A stretch of 51,349 nucleotides of DNA from Candidatus Dadabacteria bacterium (GCA_007571325.1 RKRQ01000089.1:1-51349), one strand, 5' to 3'; shown: positions 26,922-37,209, counted from the stretch's first letter. Notes: generated from the sequence alone by a model not told the origin. Translations and numbers: made by a program.

Positions 26922-27089
26922 TACAACTAGTCAAACTGCAATAAGAGGTGGTACAAATGGAGTAAAAAACAGGTGTTTTACACAACGAGAAAAAGAGTTC
27001 TAATAACTCTCAAGTTAACGTAAGGAACTGGATGCTGAGACAGGTCAACTGACCCTCAAGATAGACTTTTTATCTTTTAAGTAAGTCTT

Positions 27090-27620
27090 TTACTTCGTTC
27101 TCATTCGTTCAAGGTACACGGAGGCATCAAGTTCTTCAAGCCGCACAGCCTTTTTCTTTACTTCGGAAGAAAGTTTTTTCTTGTACTCAGTCACAGAGCG
27201 TAAAAGCTTAGGGTCGGCAACAGAAAGAATCTCAACAGCAAGAATGCCCGCATTTTTTGCCCCACCAAGAGCAACTGTGGCAACCGGAACACCTGAAGGC
27301 ATCTGGAGAATGGAAAGTATAGAATCCCATCCATCAATAGAATTTGAGGACTTTATCGGAACTCCTATGACAGGAAGGGGCGAAACCGAAGCCACCATTC
27401 CTGGGAGATGCGCAGCACCTCCCGCTCCGGCTATTATGACCTTTATTCCCCTTTTATGAGCTTTTTTTGAAAAATCGACAAGACGCTCCGGAGTTCTATG
27501 GGCAGAAACTATGGTAACTTCATAACCTATTCCAAATTGTTCTAGAATCTCAACTGCTCCAACCATAACTGAGAGGTCGGAGTCAGAACCCATTATAACA
27601 CTTACCACAATCTGTTTCAT
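27090..27620 (-). CDS. purE: N5-carboxyaminoimidazole ribonucleotide mutase
   Basis: A 176-residue class I PurE. The substrate-binding MGSDSDLSVM lies near residue 10, and SAHRTPERL and the loop GAGGAAHLPGMVAS follow. It moves the carboxyl group from N5-CAIR to CAIR in purine synthesis, using the product of PurK. Its ATG overlaps the purK stop (ATGA), showing translational coupling. It is the last gene of gph-purK-purE. Confidence 0.97.
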   Translation of the reverse strand: MKQIVVSVIMGSDSDLSVMVGAVEILEQFGIGYEVTIVSAHRTPERLVDFSKKAHKRGIKVIIAGAGGAAHLPGMVASVSPLPVIGVPIKSSNSIDGWDSILSILQMPSGVPVATVALGGAKNAGILAVEILSVADPKLLRSVTEYKKKLSSEVKKKAVRLEELDASVYLERMRTK

Positions 27621-28762
27621 GCTATAGCCCTCAGGTTATTCATTATGAACTTTGCCTTGTCAATTGCATTTGAAATATCGTCGTCAAGTACTGTAACATG
27701 TCCCATCTTTCTGTAAGGCTTAGTCTTGGCTTTACCATATATGTGAAACTTCGCTCCTTTAATACCCATACATCCCAGCAATCCCTCGTATCTTACTTTA
27801 CCTTCAAAACCCGGTTGCCCGAGAATATTAATCATAACGGAAGGAGTTTTTATTTCAGTATCACCCGGGGGAAGATCCAAGATTGATCTAAGACACTGTT
27901 CGTACTGAGAAGTGCTGGAGGCATCAATAGTGTGATGTCCGCTGTTATGTGGTCTCGGAGCGGATTCGTTTATAAGAATATCGCCTTTTTTCGAAAGAAA
28001 CATCTCAACTGCGAGTATTCCGCATACGTCTAAAGACCTTATGGTCTGCTCGGCAAGCTCACATGCCTGAGCCGATAGAGCATCGTCAAGCTCACAGGGA
28101 CTTATAAGAAATTCAACTATGTTCGCTTGACTGTTAAACACCATCTCAACCGGAGGAAAGCATTTTATTTCCCCAGCGGGATTGCGTGAAACTATAACGG
28201 AAATCTCCTTCTCCACGTCAACAAGATCTTCAATTACTGATTCTCCCTCTAAAAGATGGTCTAAGTGTTCTTTTCCCCTTACTATATATACTCCCCTCCC
28301 GTCATAACCCGTTTTTGAAAGTTTTTGGACAAAAGGAATTTTTATCTTTCCAGACTCAACAGCCGCAGCTATCTCCTCTTTTCCCGGAAAAACCAAAAAG
28401 TCGGAAGTCGGAAGCTTTTGTGATACGTAGAACTCTTTCTGTTTTGCCTTGTCCTGTATAATTTCAAGCGCGTGCGGTCCGGGTCTTATAACAACCCCCT
28501 CCTCCTGCAAGCGAAAAAGCGCCTTTAGATTCACATGCTCAATCTCTATGGTCAGAATGTCGACATTTTTTCCGAAGGCGTAAACATCCTCGTAATTTCT
28601 GAAATCACCATGTGAAAATCTGGTGCACACGGAGGCCGCGGGACAATCTGATGAAGGGTCGAGCACGTAGGTGCTTAGGTTCCAGTTGCTTGCTACGAGG
28701 CAAAGCATTTTCCCCAGCTGTCCGCCTCCGAGAATCCCCAGTTTTACATTTTCAAAATCCAT
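27617..28762 (-). CDS. purK: N5-carboxyaminoimidazole ribonucleotide synthetase
   Basis: A 381-residue ATP-grasp enzyme from ATG 28762; the track uses a GTG four codons earlier. KLGILGGGQLGKML is the typical PurK N-terminus. KTGYDGRGVYI is the ATP loop, and NESAPRPHNSGHHTIDA the signature near residue 265. It makes N5-CAIR from AIR, bicarbonate and ATP for PurE. It follows gph closely, so the phosphatase and purine genes form one transcription unit. Confidence 0.96.
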   Translation of the reverse strand: MDFENVKLGILGGGQLGKMLCLVASNWNLSTYVLDPSSDCPAASVCTRFSHGDFRNYEDVYAFGKNVDILTIEIEHVNLKALFRLQEEGVVIRPGPHALEIIQDKAKQKEFYVSQKLPTSDFLVFPGKEEIAAAVESGKIKIPFVQKLSKTGYDGRGVYIVRGKEHLDHLLEGESVIEDLVDVEKEISVIVSRNPAGEIKCFPPVEMVFNSQANIVEFLISPCELDDALSAQACELAEQTIRSLDVCGILAVEMFLSKKGDILINESAPRPHNSGHHTIDASSTSQYEQCLRSILDLPPGDTEIKTPSVMINILGQPGFEGKVRYEGLLGCMGIKGAKFHIYGKAKTKPYRKMGHVTVLDDDISNAIDKAKFIMNNLRAIA

Positions 28763-28782
28763 AGCTATCAACACGCCGGAGA

Positions 28783-29442
28783 CTATAAGTTAACGATAGA
28801 TAGAAGCTCCATAGGAGTTTCTATAAGGTGCTCCGCTCCGTTTTTTCGAAGCTCATCACTTGTTCGAAACCCCCAGAGAACTCCCACCGGAAGCATTCCC
28901 GCCCCAACAGCCGTGAGCATATCCACCCCAGAATCTCCCAGATAAACCATCTGCGATGAGTCAATTCCAAGTTCACTTGATATCCGCAGCGCTCCCCAAG
29001 GATCAGGTTTTCTTGGAATTTCATCCGTATGACCTATAACCACTTCAAAATTCCAGTCCGCAAGCAGGTCATCTACATATTTTTCCGTAAACAAATGTGG
29101 CTTGTTGGTCAGAATCGTCTTTTTCACACCTCTTTCGGAAAGTTCGTCAAGAAGCTCCGGTATTCCTTCATAAAGTTTGGTTTTTACATTGAAGGCACGA
29201 CTGTAAATAATGTTGAAATCATCAAGACACTTTTCAACAATCGCTTCGTCGTTTCTTTTGTTCTCTGGAAGGGCTCTTGACACCATGGTTCTAGCCCCGT
29301 TTCCTATAAAATACTTGAAACATCCGGTCGCGTGCGTTGGAAGCCCGTTCATATCAAGTGCCTGATTCACCGCATCAGCAAGATCTTCAAGAGAGTCAAT
29401 CAAGGTTCCATCAAGATCAAATACAACTGCTCCGTAGTTCAT
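28783..29442 (-). CDS. gph: Phosphoglycolate phosphatase-like HAD hydrolase
   Basis: A 219-residue HAD-superfamily phosphatase. Motif I is FDLDGTLIDS (nucleophile aspartate near residue 9), motif II TNKP, the lysine lies in PRKPDPWG, and motif IV is YLGDSGVDM. The helical cap and the FIGNGARTMVSRAL segment are as in Gph. Phosphoglycolate is the likely substrate, but HAD specificity is hard to read from sequence. It is the first gene of gph-purK-purE. The 218-base gap to trmFO holds divergent promoters. Confidence 0.88.
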   Translation of the reverse strand: MNYGAVVFDLDGTLIDSLEDLADAVNQALDMNGLPTHATGCFKYFIGNGARTMVSRALPENKRNDEAIVEKCLDDFNIIYSRAFNVKTKLYEGIPELLDELSERGVKKTILTNKPHLFTEKYVDDLLADWNFEVVIGHTDEIPRKPDPWGALRISSELGIDSSQMVYLGDSGVDMLTAVGAGMLPVGVLWGFRTSDELRKNGAEHLIETPMELLSIVNL

Positions 29443-29552
29443 AGTCTCACGCTCAGTTAAACAATTAATATAATACCCAAAGAAAACAATTTGTTTTCCC
29501 GATAATAACCCTGATTCATGGTGAGCATTAGATACTTAAGGCAACTGCATTT

Positions 29553-29581
29553 TTGATTCTCTTTCGCTTCGCAATGATAAT
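29553..29581 (+). promoter_or_regulatory. Candidate trmFO promoter
   Basis: TTGATT is followed after 17 bases by GATAAT (in GATAATATAG). The predicted leader is about 70 bases, and GAGG lies eight bases before the trmFO ATG. Confidence 0.5.
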
Positions 29582-29660
29582 ATAGTTTTTCAGAATCCAG
29601 AAACCCTTTTAGACCAGAAAGCAGGCTAGACCTGAATCAAACAGTTTTGAGGTTTTTTTC

Positions 29661-30989
29661 ATGAGCAAAAAACAATCATCAATAATCGTAATAGGCGCGG
29701 GACTAGCCGGAGTCGAAGCCGCAAACCAGATAACGAAGTTCGGCATACGGGCAACTCTATACGAAATGAGACCGAGCAGAAAAACCGCCGCGCACAAAAC
29801 CTCAGGACTTGCAGAGCTTGTGTGCAGCAATTCTCTGAAATCAGCATCAACGGAAAATGCCTCCGGAATACTTAAAGAAGAAATGAAACATCTTGGCTCT
29901 CTCGTCATCGAGGCAGCCGAGGCATCAAGGGTTCCGGCGGGAAAGGCTCTTGCGGTTGACAGGGATATGTTTTCGGATTACATAACGCGAAAAATCCAGG
30001 CTAACAATCTTATAGACTTAAGAAGAGAAGAGGTAACGAACATACCTAAAAAGAGTATAACAATAGTAGCGACAGGTCCCCTCACCTCAGATGCGCTCTG
30101 CGCTGAGATTTGCTCGCTTACAAAATCGGAACATCTCTACTTCTACGACTCCATCTCCCCGATAATTGACGCAGACACAATCAACCGCTTGAAAACTTTC
30201 AGAGGATCAAGATATGACCGCGAAGACTCGGGAGAAGGAGATTATCTTAACTGTCCACTATCGAAGAATGAGTACTACCAGCTTGTAGATGGCTTACTTC
30301 AAGGAGAAAAAGTAGAAACCAGAGAGTTTGAGAAGGCTCTTTATTTTCAAAGCTGTATGCCGGTTGAGATTATGTGCGAAAGAGGAAGGGATACTCTTCG
30401 GTTCGGACCCTTAAAGCCCGTAGGCCTTACTGACCCAAAAACCGGCAAAACTCCATTCGCTGTTCTGCAGCTAAGAACAGAGAACAAAGAAGAAACAATG
30501 TATAACATGGTGGGTTTTCAGACAAAACTCAGATACCCACAGCAAAGAACTGTTTTCAGGAAAATTCCAGCACTTGAGAGAGCAGAATTTCTAAGATACG
30601 GAAGCATGCACAGAAACACATATATAGATTCCCCCAAACTGCTTGAAAAAGATCTTTCTTTGAGTTGCCGCCCAACCGTTTTTTTCGCAGGCCAGATCAC
30701 AGGAGTTGAAGGATATGTCGAATCTGCCGCAACAGGAATAATATGTGGAATAAACGCCTCAAGAAAAGCGCTCGGACTTAAACACATCCCCATCCCTAGG
30801 GAAACATCTATAGGTTCCCTGCTTGAGTACATCTCGGTCCCTAGAAAAAGCGGGTTTCAGCCAATGAATATAAACTTCGGGCTCTTTCCCAAGGTGGAAA
30901 AAGAAATCGGAAAGGAGAAAAAACGCAAGATCATCTTTCAGAGAGCAATCAGAAGTATGCTAGGGTACGACCCTTACGGACAGATGTAA
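29661..30989 (+). CDS. trmFO: Methylenetetrahydrofolate-tRNA-(uracil-54-C5)-methyltransferase
   Basis: A 442-residue FAD and folate enzyme. The dinucleotide-binding GAGLAGVEAA lies near residue 12. The family signature runs YEMRPSR, TSGLAELVCSNSLKS, MPVEIMCERGRDTLRFGP and FAGQITGVEGYVESAATG. It methylates U54 in the T-loop of tRNAs with methylenetetrahydrofolate as carbon donor. It contains the expected conserved cysteines (VCSNS and MCERG). It starts at ATG 29661 with GAGG at good spacing and is apparently transcribed alone. Confidence 0.97.
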   Translation: MSKKQSSIIVIGAGLAGVEAANQITKFGIRATLYEMRPSRKTAAHKTSGLAELVCSNSLKSASTENASGILKEEMKHLGSLVIEAAEASRVPAGKALAVDRDMFSDYITRKIQANNLIDLRREEVTNIPKKSITIVATGPLTSDALCAEICSLTKSEHLYFYDSISPIIDADTINRLKTFRGSRYDREDSGEGDYLNCPLSKNEYYQLVDGLLQGEKVETREFEKALYFQSCMPVEIMCERGRDTLRFGPLKPVGLTDPKTGKTPFAVLQLRTENKEETMYNMVGFQTKLRYPQQRTVFRKIPALERAEFLRYGSMHRNTYIDSPKLLEKDLSLSCRPTVFFAGQITGVEGYVESAATGIICGINASRKALGLKHIPIPRETSIGSLLEYISVPRKSGFQPMNINFGLFPKVEKEIGKEKKRKIIFQRAIRSMLGYDPYGQM

Positions 30990-31063
30990 TATGCAGTGTG
31001 CTTTAAGGAACATTCAGTGCAGATTGTCGTAAGTATTTTAAGGCCAGGTTTTTAGCAGCAAAC

Positions 31064-31072
31064 TGGTATAAT
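31064..31072 (+). promoter_or_regulatory. Extended -10 promoter element upstream of glyQ
   Basis: TGGTATAAT is a perfect extended -10 without an obvious -35. It would give a leader of about 30 bases before the glyQ ATG at 31110. That leader has no Shine-Dalgarno. A second box, TAATAT, ends 10 bases before the ATG and could give a near-leaderless form. Confidence 0.5.
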
Positions 31073-31109
31073 TTTATTCTTCTATTTTAATGGTAATATT
31101 TTGCCGGTC

Positions 31110-31997
31110 ATGACTTATCAAGAGCTAATTCTGTCCCTTCAGGATTACTGGTCATCCAAAGGATGTCTTGTGGTACAACCGTACGACACAGAGAAAGGTG
31201 CCGGAACTTTTAATCCGGCCACTTTCCTTCGGTGTCTTGGTCCTGAACCATGGCATGTAGCCTATGTTGAACCTTCGAGGAGACCAACAGACGGAAGATA
31301 CGGTGATAACCCGAATAGACTTCAGCACTACTATCAGTTCCAAGTTATAATAAAGCCTTCACCTGACAACATTCAGGAACTGTTCCTAGACAGTTTGAAA
31401 TCATTCGGAATAAACACCGTCGAGCACGATATAAGGTTTGTCGAGGATGACTGGGAATCTCCGACGCTTGGAGCCTGGGGGCTTGGATGGGAGGTATGGC
31501 TTGATGGAATGGAAATAACGCAGTTTACCTACTTTCAGCAAGCAGGCGGAATAGATCTTGATCCAATATCTGCGGAAATCACCTACGGAACTGAAAGAAT
31601 AGCAATGTACCTGCAGGAAGTAGAAAGCGTTTACGACCTTGAATGGACAAAGGGAATAACGTACGGGGAGATTCATCACCAGAGCGAAGTCCAATTCTCA
31701 AGATATAACTTTGAGGAATCAGACCCGGCAATGCTTAGCGACCTCTTTAACATGTACGAGCAGGAATGTATGTCCCTTATAGAAAAGCAACTTCCTCTTC
31801 CCGCCTACGAATACTGTCTTAAAAGTTCGCATACCTTCAATCTTCTTGATGCAAGAGGGGCTATAGGTGTAGCAGAACGGGCCTCATACATAGCAAGAGT
31901 AAGGACGCTTGCAAACCTATGTGCAACTCTATATCTGCAGACAAGAGAAAATCTGGGGTTCCCTCTTCTTAAAAACAACCCATGGAAAAAGAACTGA
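31110..31997 (+). CDS. glyQ: Glycyl-tRNA synthetase alpha subunit
   Basis: A 295-residue class II synthetase subunit. It begins [19 protein letters not shown] and contains [20 protein letters not shown] and [20 protein letters not shown], as in all alpha2beta2-type GlyRS. The alpha subunit binds glycine and ATP. The track starts three codons earlier at a TTG (31101), but family N-termini begin at this ATG. Its 3' end overlaps glyS by 16 bases. Confidence 0.97.
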   Translation: MTYQELILSLQDYWSSKGCLVVQPYDTEKGAGTFNPATFLRCLGPEPWHVAYVEPSRRPTDGRYGDNPNRLQHYYQFQVIIKPSPDNIQELFLDSLKSFGINTVEHDIRFVEDDWESPTLGAWGLGWEVWLDGMEITQFTYFQQAGGIDLDPISAEITYGTERIAMYLQEVESVYDLEWTKGITYGEIHHQSEVQFSRYNFEESDPAMLSDLFNMYEQECMSLIEKQLPLPAYEYCLKSSHTFNLLDARGAIGVAERASYIARVRTLANLCATLYLQTRENLGFPLLKNNPWKKN

Positions 31998-34072
31998 TTC
32001 TGGAAATCGGAACTGAGGAAATACCTGCGCTTTTTCTTAAAAAAGCCCGGGAGGACCTTGGCAACACTCTGAGCGGAAAACTCAGTGATAAAGGCATTGA
32101 CTTCGGGGAAATGGAAATTTTCTATACCCCAAGAAGGATATCGGCAAGGGTAAGTGGACTTGAGAGAAAGCAGAAAGACCGCACAGCAGAAAACTTCGGC
32201 CCGCCAAAATACATAGCTTTTGACGAGAACGGAAAGCCCACCAAGGCTTCTTTAGGTTTTGCGAAATCCCAAGAAGTCGATGTTGAAAAACTTGTTATAG
32301 CGAGAAGGGATAAAGGAGAATTTCTCTGTGTACGGAAGACGATAAAAGGAAAAAAGACTTCATCTGTCCTAAAAGAAATTCTTCCGGAAGTGATCTCATC
32401 GATTCCTTTCCAAAAATCAATGAGATGGGGTAGCGGAAAGCTAACTTTTGCAAGACCCATAAGATGGATACAGGCCCGTTACGACGGTAAACCTGTAAAA
32501 TTCAATGTCGAGAACATAAAAAGTTCTGATCAGAGCTTCGGCCATAGATTCACTTCCCCAAAACCTTTCCGAGTAATATCCTGGGAGAACTATCTAAAAG
32601 ACCTTGAGAAAAAAAACGTAATAGTAGACCCTGAGAAAAGAAAGGAAATTATAACAAGGGATATGGAAGCTGTGTTAGCAAAAATAGGGGGAGTCGTAAA
32701 AGAGGATCCCGAACTGCTCGAAACCGTAGTGAACTTGGTGGAACATCCGACCGTTTTGGTGGGAAAATTCGAGGAAAAATACCTGCGCCTGCCTGAGGAA
32801 GTACTGATAAGCTCCATGAAGAACCACCAGAAATATTTTCCCGTTTATTCCGAGAAGACTGGGAAACTGCTATCCAGCTTCATCTTTGTCTGCGGAACCC
32901 CGATTAAAAATAAAAAGGTTGTTATAAGGGGAAACGAGAGGGTAATAAGGGCAAGACTAAACGATGCTGAATTCTTTTTCTCAGAAGATACCAAGAAGAA
33001 AATAAGCTCCTACACAGAATATCTTGAAAGCATGGTGTTTCTATCAGGCATAGGAAGCTACAGGGAAAAAGTTGAGCGCATGAAGACGCTCGCAACCTAT
33101 ATGTTCGGTAATCCCGATCTCGAGAGAGCAGCAGAACTTTCAAAATCGGATCTGGCAACCCAGATGGTCTTTGAGTTCGCTGAACTCCAGGGTGTTATGG
33201 GAAAGTATTACTCGCTTGCCTCCGGTGAGAAGAAGGCTATTGCAAATGCCATTGAAGAACAATACATGCCACTTACCAGAACCAGCGAGATTCCCCGAAC
33301 TAGGACCGGAGCAATGTTAAGCATTGTGGACAAAACGGACAATATCTGTTCGTGTTTTATCGCAAACCTCATACCTACCGGATCTTCTGACCCCTATGCT
33401 CTCAGAAGACAGACTCTTGGAATAATAAGGATCTGCATAGAGAAAAAGTTCGACATTTCTCTTTACAAAATCCTTGAGCACAACATTAAACTCGTACTTG
33501 AATCTATAGACGTGCAAAAGAATCTTAATGGCGAATCATCTGAGCAGAAGCTTAAAGAAAATATCCTCGCGTTTTTCTCTGAAAGGTTCAGAAATTTTCT
33601 CGTCGAATCCGGATACGATAGAAACATCGTCGATTCCGTTACCTCAGCCGGATTTGACAATCCCCTTGACGCCTACAACAGAATAAACGCTCTAGGCAAA
33701 TTCGCTAAAAGCAGAGACTTTGAAGTTCTTGCGACGGGCTTTAAAAGAATTTTTAACATAGCGAAAAACAAACCCTCTTCACCGTTTGACAAAGAACTCC
33801 TTAAGCAAAAAGAGGAAAAGGACCTCTACAGAGCTTTTACGAGAACGCAGACTGAGGTTTTAAAAAGAATAAGTAGCTCCAAAAAAGCCACAAGCCAAAG
33901 GGATTATCTAAGTTCTCTTGAGTCCATAAAAACGCTGGCAGGTCCCATAGACCGCTTTTTTGACGCAGTAATGGTCATGGATAAGAATCGCAAGACCAGA
34001 AACAACCGTCTGGCTTTATTAAATGAAATAAAAAATCTGTTTTTCATGATCGCCGATTTCTCAAAAATCTAA
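31982..34072 (+). CDS. glyS: Glycyl-tRNA synthetase beta subunit
   Basis: A 696-residue protein of normal length. The N-terminal signature [18 protein letters not shown] is followed by [17 protein letters not shown] and HQKYFPVY, an HD-like central domain, [16 protein letters not shown], and an anticodon-binding DALR-like end (RLALLNEI). It recognises tRNA(Gly) and pairs with GlyQ. The 16-base overlap with glyQ suggests coupled translation giving equal subunit amounts. Confidence 0.97.
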   Translation: MEKELILEIGTEEIPALFLKKAREDLGNTLSGKLSDKGIDFGEMEIFYTPRRISARVSGLERKQKDRTAENFGPPKYIAFDENGKPTKASLGFAKSQEVDVEKLVIARRDKGEFLCVRKTIKGKKTSSVLKEILPEVISSIPFQKSMRWGSGKLTFARPIRWIQARYDGKPVKFNVENIKSSDQSFGHRFTSPKPFRVISWENYLKDLEKKNVIVDPEKRKEIITRDMEAVLAKIGGVVKEDPELLETVVNLVEHPTVLVGKFEEKYLRLPEEVLISSMKNHQKYFPVYSEKTGKLLSSFIFVCGTPIKNKKVVIRGNERVIRARLNDAEFFFSEDTKKKISSYTEYLESMVFLSGIGSYREKVERMKTLATYMFGNPDLERAAELSKSDLATQMVFEFAELQGVMGKYYSLASGEKKAIANAIEEQYMPLTRTSEIPRTRTGAMLSIVDKTDNICSCFIANLIPTGSSDPYALRRQTLGIIRICIEKKFDISLYKILEHNIKLVLESIDVQKNLNGESSEQKLKENILAFFSERFRNFLVESGYDRNIVDSVTSAGFDNPLDAYNRINALGKFAKSRDFEVLATGFKRIFNIAKNKPSSPFDKELLKQKEEKDLYRAFTRTQTEVLKRISSSKKATSQRDYLSSLESIKTLAGPIDRFFDAVMVMDKNRKTRNNRLALLNEIKNLFFMIADFSKI

Positions 34073-34245
34073 CGGCACGAACAATCAGTAACAATATCGT
34101 CCAGAATAAAACTGTATTTCAAAACAATGAACCAGATCATCTCCGGCATCCCTGCGAAATGGATTTGTTGATTTGACATTTAACTGTAGCTGCTTATCTG
34201 AGTTGTTCTATAAACGGAACTTCATGGAAATTATTCTGAAAACAT

Positions 34246-34273
34246 TTGAGAAGCTTTAGTATTCGGTTATCAT
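34246..34273 (+). promoter_or_regulatory. Candidate tatA promoter giving a near-leaderless mRNA
   Basis: TTGAGA is followed after 16 bases by TATCAT, which ends 10 bases before the tatA ATG. No Shine-Dalgarno precedes the ATG. The same -10 (TATCAT) and spacing occur at the tRNA-Ser promoter. Confidence 0.4.
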
Positions 34274-34283
34274 TTCCACCATA

Positions 34284-34463
34284 ATGTTCGGTCAATTCGG
34301 CATATGGGAATTAATTCTGATACTGGCAATACTGCTTATAGTTTTCGGTGCGAGCAGGTTTGAAGATTTGGGGTCATCGCTGGGTAAAGGAATAAGCGGA
34401 TTCAGAAAATCTTTGAAAGACGACGAATCAGACAATAAGGAAAAGAAGCCAAGCAGTTCCTGA
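34284..34463 (+). CDS. tatA: Sec-independent (Tat) translocase subunit TatA/E
   Basis: A 59-residue protein too short for the ORF track. Translation begins MFGQFGIWELILILAILLIVFG, a single membrane helix starting a few residues from the N-terminus. It is followed by the phenylalanine-glycine hinge (VFGASRFEDLG), an amphipathic helix (SSLGKGISGFRKSL) and a charged tail (DDESDNKEKK). This is the standard TatA architecture. TatA multimers form the pathway for folded twin-arginine substrates. tatC is not in the window. It converges on mce with a 14-base gap. Confidence 0.93.
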   Translation: MFGQFGIWELILILAILLIVFGASRFEDLGSSLGKGISGFRKSLKDDESDNKEKKPSSS

Positions 34464-34477
34464 TCAAAGACCAGTTT

Positions 34478-34900
34478 TCAATCCTTATTCTTCTCTGCAA
34501 GCTCCACTAGCACTCCATTCATTGACTTAGGATGTATAAAGGCAACCTTGGAATTATAAGATCCCGGCCTCGGATGTTCATCAATAAGCCTGACTCCTTT
34601 ATCCTTTAAAGCTTTGAGAGAAGATTCTATATCTTCAACTAAAAAACAGATATGATGGACTCCTTCCCCTCTTTTTTTCATAAATTCCGAAATCGGAGAA
34701 TTATCGTCTAGGGGTTCAATAAGTTCCACTGCTGAACCTTCTCCCGATTTGGGGGAAAGCATTGATGTTTTCACTCCATAGTTAACAACATCCTCTCTGT
34801 GAACAATCTCAAGCCCAAGCAATTTGGAGTAAATGTCTTCAGCCTTCTTTATATCTTTTACGGCGATAGCCACGTGATAAAGAAATCCATCCTTACTCAA
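34478..34900 (-). CDS. mce: Methylmalonyl-CoA epimerase
   Basis: A 140-residue vicinal-oxygen-chelate protein. The metal ligands lie in LYHVAIAV (His near residue 9), AVELIEPL (Glu), GVHHICFLV (His) and GVLVELAE (Glu), as in methylmalonyl-CoA epimerases. The enzyme interconverts the 2S and 2R forms in propionyl-CoA or branched-chain degradation. The start is TTG 34900 with GGAGG seven bases upstream. It follows rng by 18 bases on the same strand, so it is probably cotranscribed. No mutase gene is in the window. Confidence 0.93.
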   Translation of the reverse strand: MSKDGFLYHVAIAVKDIKKAEDIYSKLLGLEIVHREDVVNYGVKTSMLSPKSGEGSAVELIEPLDDNSPISEFMKKRGEGVHHICFLVEDIESSLKALKDKGVRLIDEHPRPGSYNSKVAFIHPKSMNGVLVELAEKNKD

Positions 34901-34918
34901 CTAGAAACCTCCTTCTCT

Positions 34919-36409
34919 CTAATCCAAGTCTTCTTCTCGGGAAATGGTGAATTTTTCGAGAAGATATTCATCTGATTTGAATTTTATCTTAACACCTCTT
35001 TCCCTCTGAATTCTTCTTATGGCTCTTCCCTCTATCTCTCTGACTTTCGCTATAACATTCTTGTTCGCATGTACCACAAGAGGTCTTTCAGCACTTTGCT
35101 TTGTCCACTGATCGATATCCCTCAATATTTCATAACATGTGGTATATATAGATTTTATCCTTCCGCTACCCTCGCACACATCGCAAGGTTCAGTCAGAGC
35201 GGAAAGCACGCTTTCCCTGACTCTGCGCCTTGTAAGCTGGACTATACTGAAAGATGATATTTCTTGGATAGTCGTTCTGGCCTTGTCCTTTTTCATCTCG
35301 GTGGTAAAAAGCGATTCTATCTTCCTTCTGGATTTAACAGACTGCATATCTATAAAATCGATAACTATGATGCCTACTAAGTTGCGAAGTCTGATCTGCC
35401 TTGCAGTTTCTACTGCAGCTTCCTGATTTGTTTTCATAATTGTTTCTTTATGAAATTCCTCTCCGACAAGTTTTCCGGAGTTGACATCTATTACAGTAAG
35501 CCCTTCTGCCTCGTCTATGATCAGATAACCTCCAGACTTCATCCAGACCTTTTTTCTGTACATTTTCTCTATCTGGCTCTCGATTCCATACCTGTGGAAT
35601 ATAGGTTCCTCTTTGTCATATATATCGACTTTGAAGTCGTCTCTTTTAATCTTGTCAGAAAAGTATTTGGTGATACGGCCATGGGCTTTGTGAGAGTCAA
35701 CAACTATTTTCTTGAGGCCGTTTCCCATCAAGTCTCTGACAACCTTGATACAGGTATCGGCTTCTTCATATACCACGCCCGGGTTTTTCAAACCTTCATA
35801 TTTTTTCTTTATCCTTTTCCACTTCCTTACAAGCGACCTCATCTCAAACTTGATGTCTTTCTCATCCGCACCCATGCAGGCTGTCCTCACTATAAAACCC
35901 AAGTCCTGGGGCTTTTTCTGCATAAATTCGGTAAACCTCTTCCGGCTTTTTTTGTCCGTTATTTTTCTGGACACATTAACAGAATCTGACCCAGAGAGAA
36001 GAACAAGATACTTGCCCGGTATCCCGACGTGAGAGGTTAGCTTGGGTCCTTTGTTTCCTGTGGGTTCCTTTGTTACCTGAACCATCACTTCTTGACCTTG
36101 CTGCAACATATCCTGTATTGGCTGGTGTTTTTTTCTATAGGTCTTCGCAGTCTCTTCCTCTTCAAGAAAAAGCTCAAGTGACTCTTCATATACATCCTCC
36201 GCAGAGAGAAACCCTGACTTGTCACTCCCTATGGTTACAAATGCCGCTTGCACACCTGGGACTATTTTTTCTACTTTTCCTTTATAGATGTTCCCCACCA
36301 TGGAAGAGCTTGATTTTCTCTCAATGAAAAGTTCGCTCAGTTTACTCTTCTCCAGAACCGCTATTCTGGTCTCGTTGTAAAGTGAGTTGATGATGAGTTG
36401 AGTATGCAT
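34919..36409 (-). CDS. rng: Ribonuclease G/E family endoribonuclease
   Basis: A 496-residue protein. An S1 RNA-binding domain (about residues 38-128) starts VGNIYKGKVEKIVPGVQAAFV. The RNase H-like and DNase I-like catalytic regions follow (IDEAEGLTVIDVNSGKL with metal-binding aspartates; GIIVIDFIDM), then the zinc-link CDVCEGSGRIKS. The length and missing long C-terminal scaffold indicate RNase G rather than full RNase E. It processes 5S/16S precursors and decays mRNA. It leads an operon with mce. Confidence 0.96.
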   Translation of the reverse strand: MHTQLIINSLYNETRIAVLEKSKLSELFIERKSSSSMVGNIYKGKVEKIVPGVQAAFVTIGSDKSGFLSAEDVYEESLELFLEEEETAKTYRKKHQPIQDMLQQGQEVMVQVTKEPTGNKGPKLTSHVGIPGKYLVLLSGSDSVNVSRKITDKKSRKRFTEFMQKKPQDLGFIVRTACMGADEKDIKFEMRSLVRKWKRIKKKYEGLKNPGVVYEEADTCIKVVRDLMGNGLKKIVVDSHKAHGRITKYFSDKIKRDDFKVDIYDKEEPIFHRYGIESQIEKMYRKKVWMKSGGYLIIDEAEGLTVIDVNSGKLVGEEFHKETIMKTNQEAAVETARQIRLRNLVGIIVIDFIDMQSVKSRRKIESLFTTEMKKDKARTTIQEISSFSIVQLTRRRVRESVLSALTEPCDVCEGSGRIKSIYTTCYEILRDIDQWTKQSAERPLVVHANKNVIAKVREIEGRAIRRIQRERGVKIKFKSDEYLLEKFTISREEDLD

Positions 36410-36558
36410 AAAACGTTGAAATATAAGGCAGGTATCTGGGTAGTATAACTGTAAGTATCAGATGTGAAAAAAATCAAGCGCGTTTTCTAGTAAGAATTGC
36501 GTTAGACATCCTGCTGAAACGAATATCCCACGCAATTGCGTACAGAAGCAAAGGATTT

Positions 36559-36990
36559 TTATCTGTTTTTGACAAACTCAGAAGCATTTCTTCCAAGCTC
36601 AACGATCATGTCAAAGTGCTTTTTTTCGATCTTCATGACTGAGAGTCTGCTCTGTCTTATAAGAGCTATATCCTTAAGTCTCTCGTCGCTTTTTATCTGC
36701 TTTAGAGATACCTTATTCTCAAGCGTCTCAACGGGCTTAAGATCCACTACCACCCATCTCTCGTCTTCTGTCGTGGGGTCTTGGTAGTACTCCCTTATAA
36801 CCTCGGATATCCCCACTACTTCAAGCCCCTTGTTGCTATGATAAAAAAGAACCCGATCGCCCTTTTTCATGCTTTTAAGATTATTCCTAGCCTGGTAGTT
36901 TCTAACCCCATCCCAATACGTCCATCCGTCCCGGAGAAATTCTTCCCACGAATATTTAAATGGTTCGGATTTAACAAGCCAGTAATTCAC
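36559..36990 (-). CDS. EVE domain protein (modified-nucleotide-binding fold)
   Basis: A 143-residue protein matching the EVE domain family from its start, MNYWLVKSEPFKYSWEE, through WDGVRNYQARNNL, KKGDRVLFYHSN and GISEVIREYYQDPT. EVE domains are PUA-like and are thought to bind modified DNA or RNA bases; in other bacteria stand-alone copies are often in housekeeping contexts. An AATTGCGT/ACGCAATT inverted repeat, with arms about 30 bases apart, lies downstream near 36495-36540. Transcribed alone on the minus strand. The exact substrate is unknown. Confidence 0.93.
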   Translation of the reverse strand: MNYWLVKSEPFKYSWEEFLRDGWTYWDGVRNYQARNNLKSMKKGDRVLFYHSNKGLEVVGISEVIREYYQDPTTEDERWVVVDLKPVETLENKVSLKQIKSDERLKDIALIRQSRLSVMKIEKKHFDMIVELGRNASEFVKNR

Positions 36991-37149
36991 GACTCAACTA
37001 ATATAGCGACACGTGGATACGGATTCAACCCCCGTACAAGGCTTTAAAAGAGAGGACCGATCCAGACTAACATTTAAGTATATCAGTTGGAAATACCACG
37101 CGATTGGATAATTACCTGAGTTTAAATCGGTATTTATTTGAAATATACT

Positions 37150-37155
37150 TATAAT
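37150..37155 (+). promoter_or_regulatory. Candidate -10 box of the hisA-hisF-dgt-mqn operon
   Basis: A perfect TATAAT (in CTTATAATAAC) lies in the AT-rich 219-base gap before hisA, giving a leader of about 48 bases. No good -35 is seen at normal spacing. GAGG lies seven bases before the hisA TTG start. Confidence 0.45.
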
Positions 37156-37209
37156 AACTTCTTCTCTTGTGTATTATTCCCCTGTTTTTAAGTTCAATGA
37201 GGTTTTAAA

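Noticed and set aside
35450-35989. 179-codon plus-strand frame
   Set aside because: Shadow of rng, which matches its family along its whole length.
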